Part shown: in pieces, positions 63,324 through 64,000 of the stretch
Layout of the letters: every line of letters starts with the position of its first letter
Numbering within the stretch: position 1 is the stretch's first letter
Assembly: GCA_035556735.1 (NCBI GenBank)
Contig: DATMFF010000005.1
Span: 236,164-300,163, forward strand
Source: CANJBX01 sp035556735
GTDB taxonomy: Bacteria > Pseudomonadota > Alphaproteobacteria > Rhizobiales > Xanthobacteraceae
Reading direction: 5' to 3'
DNA length: 64,000 nucleotides
The notes under the pieces: model-generated
Seen by the model: the letters and a program-made list of their open reading frames with translations, nothing else
What the model was told of the DNA's origin: nothing
Databases searched by the model: none
Position numbers and translations under genes: made by a program

Positions 63324-63328
63324 TTGCC

Positions 63329-64000
63329 ATGGCCGAACGAATTCTCATCGTCGAAGACGACCCGGTGCAGCGCCGGCTGGTCGAGAACATGGTCACGCGC
63401 TTCGGCTACGAAGCCACGACCGTGGACGGCGGCGATGCGGCCGTTGCGCTGTTGCGTGATCCCGCGGCCGGAATCGATTGCGTCATCCTCGACCTTGTGA
63501 TGCCGGATCTCGACGGCCTCGGCGTGCTCGCCAAGATGCGCGAGCACGACGTCACCATCCCGGTCATCGTGCAGACCGCCCACGGCGGCATCGACAACGT
63601 CGTCTCGGCGATGCGCGCGGGCGCGGCCGATTTCGTGGTCAAGCCGGCGGGGGCCGAGCGCCTGCAGGTGTCGCTGCGCAACGCACTGGCGACGCGTGCG
63701 CTGGCGGGCGAGTTGATGCGGCTCAAGCGCAGCCGGGCTGGAACCCTCACCTTCAAGGACATCATCACCCGCAGCGCGCGCATGCTCACCGTCCTGCGGG
63801 CGGCGGAGAAGGCGGCGGCCTCCAACATCCCGGTGCTGATCGAGGGCGAGTCGGGGGTCGGCAAGGAGCTGATCGCACGGGCCATTCACGGCTCCGGCGC
63901 GCGCCGCGCCAAGCCGCTGGTCGCGCTCAACTGCGGCGCCATTCCCGACAACCTCGTCGAGTCGATCCTGTTCGGCCACGAAAAGGGCGCCTTCACCGGC
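63329..64000 (+). CDS. Sigma-54-dependent response regulator (NtrC/DctD type, partial)
   Basis: The first 224 residues of a two-component activator; the 3' end is outside the window. Receiver domain: Asp10-Asp11, phosphoacceptor Asp55 in CVILDLVMPDLDG, Thr83 and Lys105. The AAA+ domain follows, with Walker A GESGVGKE (173-180) and the sequence GAFTG, the start of the GAFTGA loop that touches sigma-54, at the window edge. No kinase gene is visible on this side. Confidence 0.93.
   Translation, partial: MAERILIVEDDPVQRRLVENMVTRFGYEATTVDGGDAAVALLRDPAAGIDCVILDLVMPDLDGLGVLAKMREHDVTIPVIVQTAHGGIDNVVSAMRAGAADFVVKPAGAERLQVSLRNALATRALAGELMRLKRSRAGTLTFKDIITRSARMLTVLRAAEKAAASNIPVLIEGESGVGKELIARAIHGSGARRAKPLVALNCGAIPDNLVESILFGHEKGAFTG

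Noticed and set aside
63314..63327. A sigma-54-like -24/-12 element (TGGGAC...TTGC) before the response-regulator gene
   Set aside because: The GG-to-GC distance is one base too short, and transcription would begin inside the coding region.

Overview
The window is a 64 kb piece of a GC-rich chromosome, dense with genes, and reads as an alphaproteobacterium of the Hyphomicrobiales (Rhizobiales), close in style to Rhodopseudomonas, Bradyrhizobium or other Xanthobacteraceae/Nitrobacteraceae. The basis is gene content: a split-alpha-subunit proton-translocating transhydrogenase beside the small aa3-oxidase subunit IV, an alphaproteobacterial-type histidyl-tRNA synthetase, a DVWGV-type HAD hydrolase, paired YdcH-like proteins, a TipF-like degenerate EAL protein, and dispersed 48-49 bp palindromes with GAGCATGATC ends. 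Nothing here looks like a phage, integron, CRISPR array, rRNA or tRNA gene.

Layout. 1-1058 is the 5' part of xseA. 1390-2846 is a gst-arsR-SRPBCC operon with a clear promoter, an operator array and a terminator. 3130-7681 is an HD-domain protein, two adjacent acyl-CoA dehydrogenases and a DHA2 transporter; a second MFS gene faces them. 9074-13225 is purD, a hydrolase carrying every known signature residue of fluoroacetate dehalogenase, an APH-like kinase and a patatin-like protein, tightly packed. 13432-19885 is housekeeping: tadA, an rRNA pseudouridine synthase with a very long basic tail, rsmD, mutL, arfB and pgi. 19983-28359 holds an M16 protease pair (one active, one inactive), a small secreted protein, lspA, ileS and ribF. 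28671-31504 has a stand-alone receiver, a HAD protein and the TipF-like EAL protein. 31653-34710 is an adaptor-permease-ATPase ABC exporter. 34869-37839 has a beta-alanine:pyruvate-type aminotransferase divergent from hisS.

37927-40779 is regulatory and small-protein rich: two divergent PadR regulators, each with its own palindromic operator over a promoter, and two divergent YdcH-like coiled-coil proteins. 40885-43050 is purEK and rpsU. 43257-50526 is catabolic and uptake: a TauD/TfdA-type dioxygenase, a TRAP transporter with two tandem solute-binding proteins behind one regulated promoter, an orphan Bug-type binding protein and an alpha/beta hydrolase. 50533-52584 is a small accessory segment of three uncharacterised genes, with lower GC in part. 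52733-57568 is an LLM flavin monooxygenase, the pnt operon and an aa3-oxidase subunit. 57785-64000 has an AarF/UbiB kinase, pepF, an XRE-regulator pair, a small membrane protein, a TerC-family protein and the 5' part of a sigma-54-dependent response regulator.

The genes most worth following up are the dehalogenase-like hydrolase, the paired acyl-CoA dehydrogenases, the self-contained regulatory circuits (ArsR, PadR, TRAP promoter), the tandem TRAP binding proteins, the palindromic repeats that abut stop codons, and the unexplained three-gene segment at 50.5-52.6 kb.
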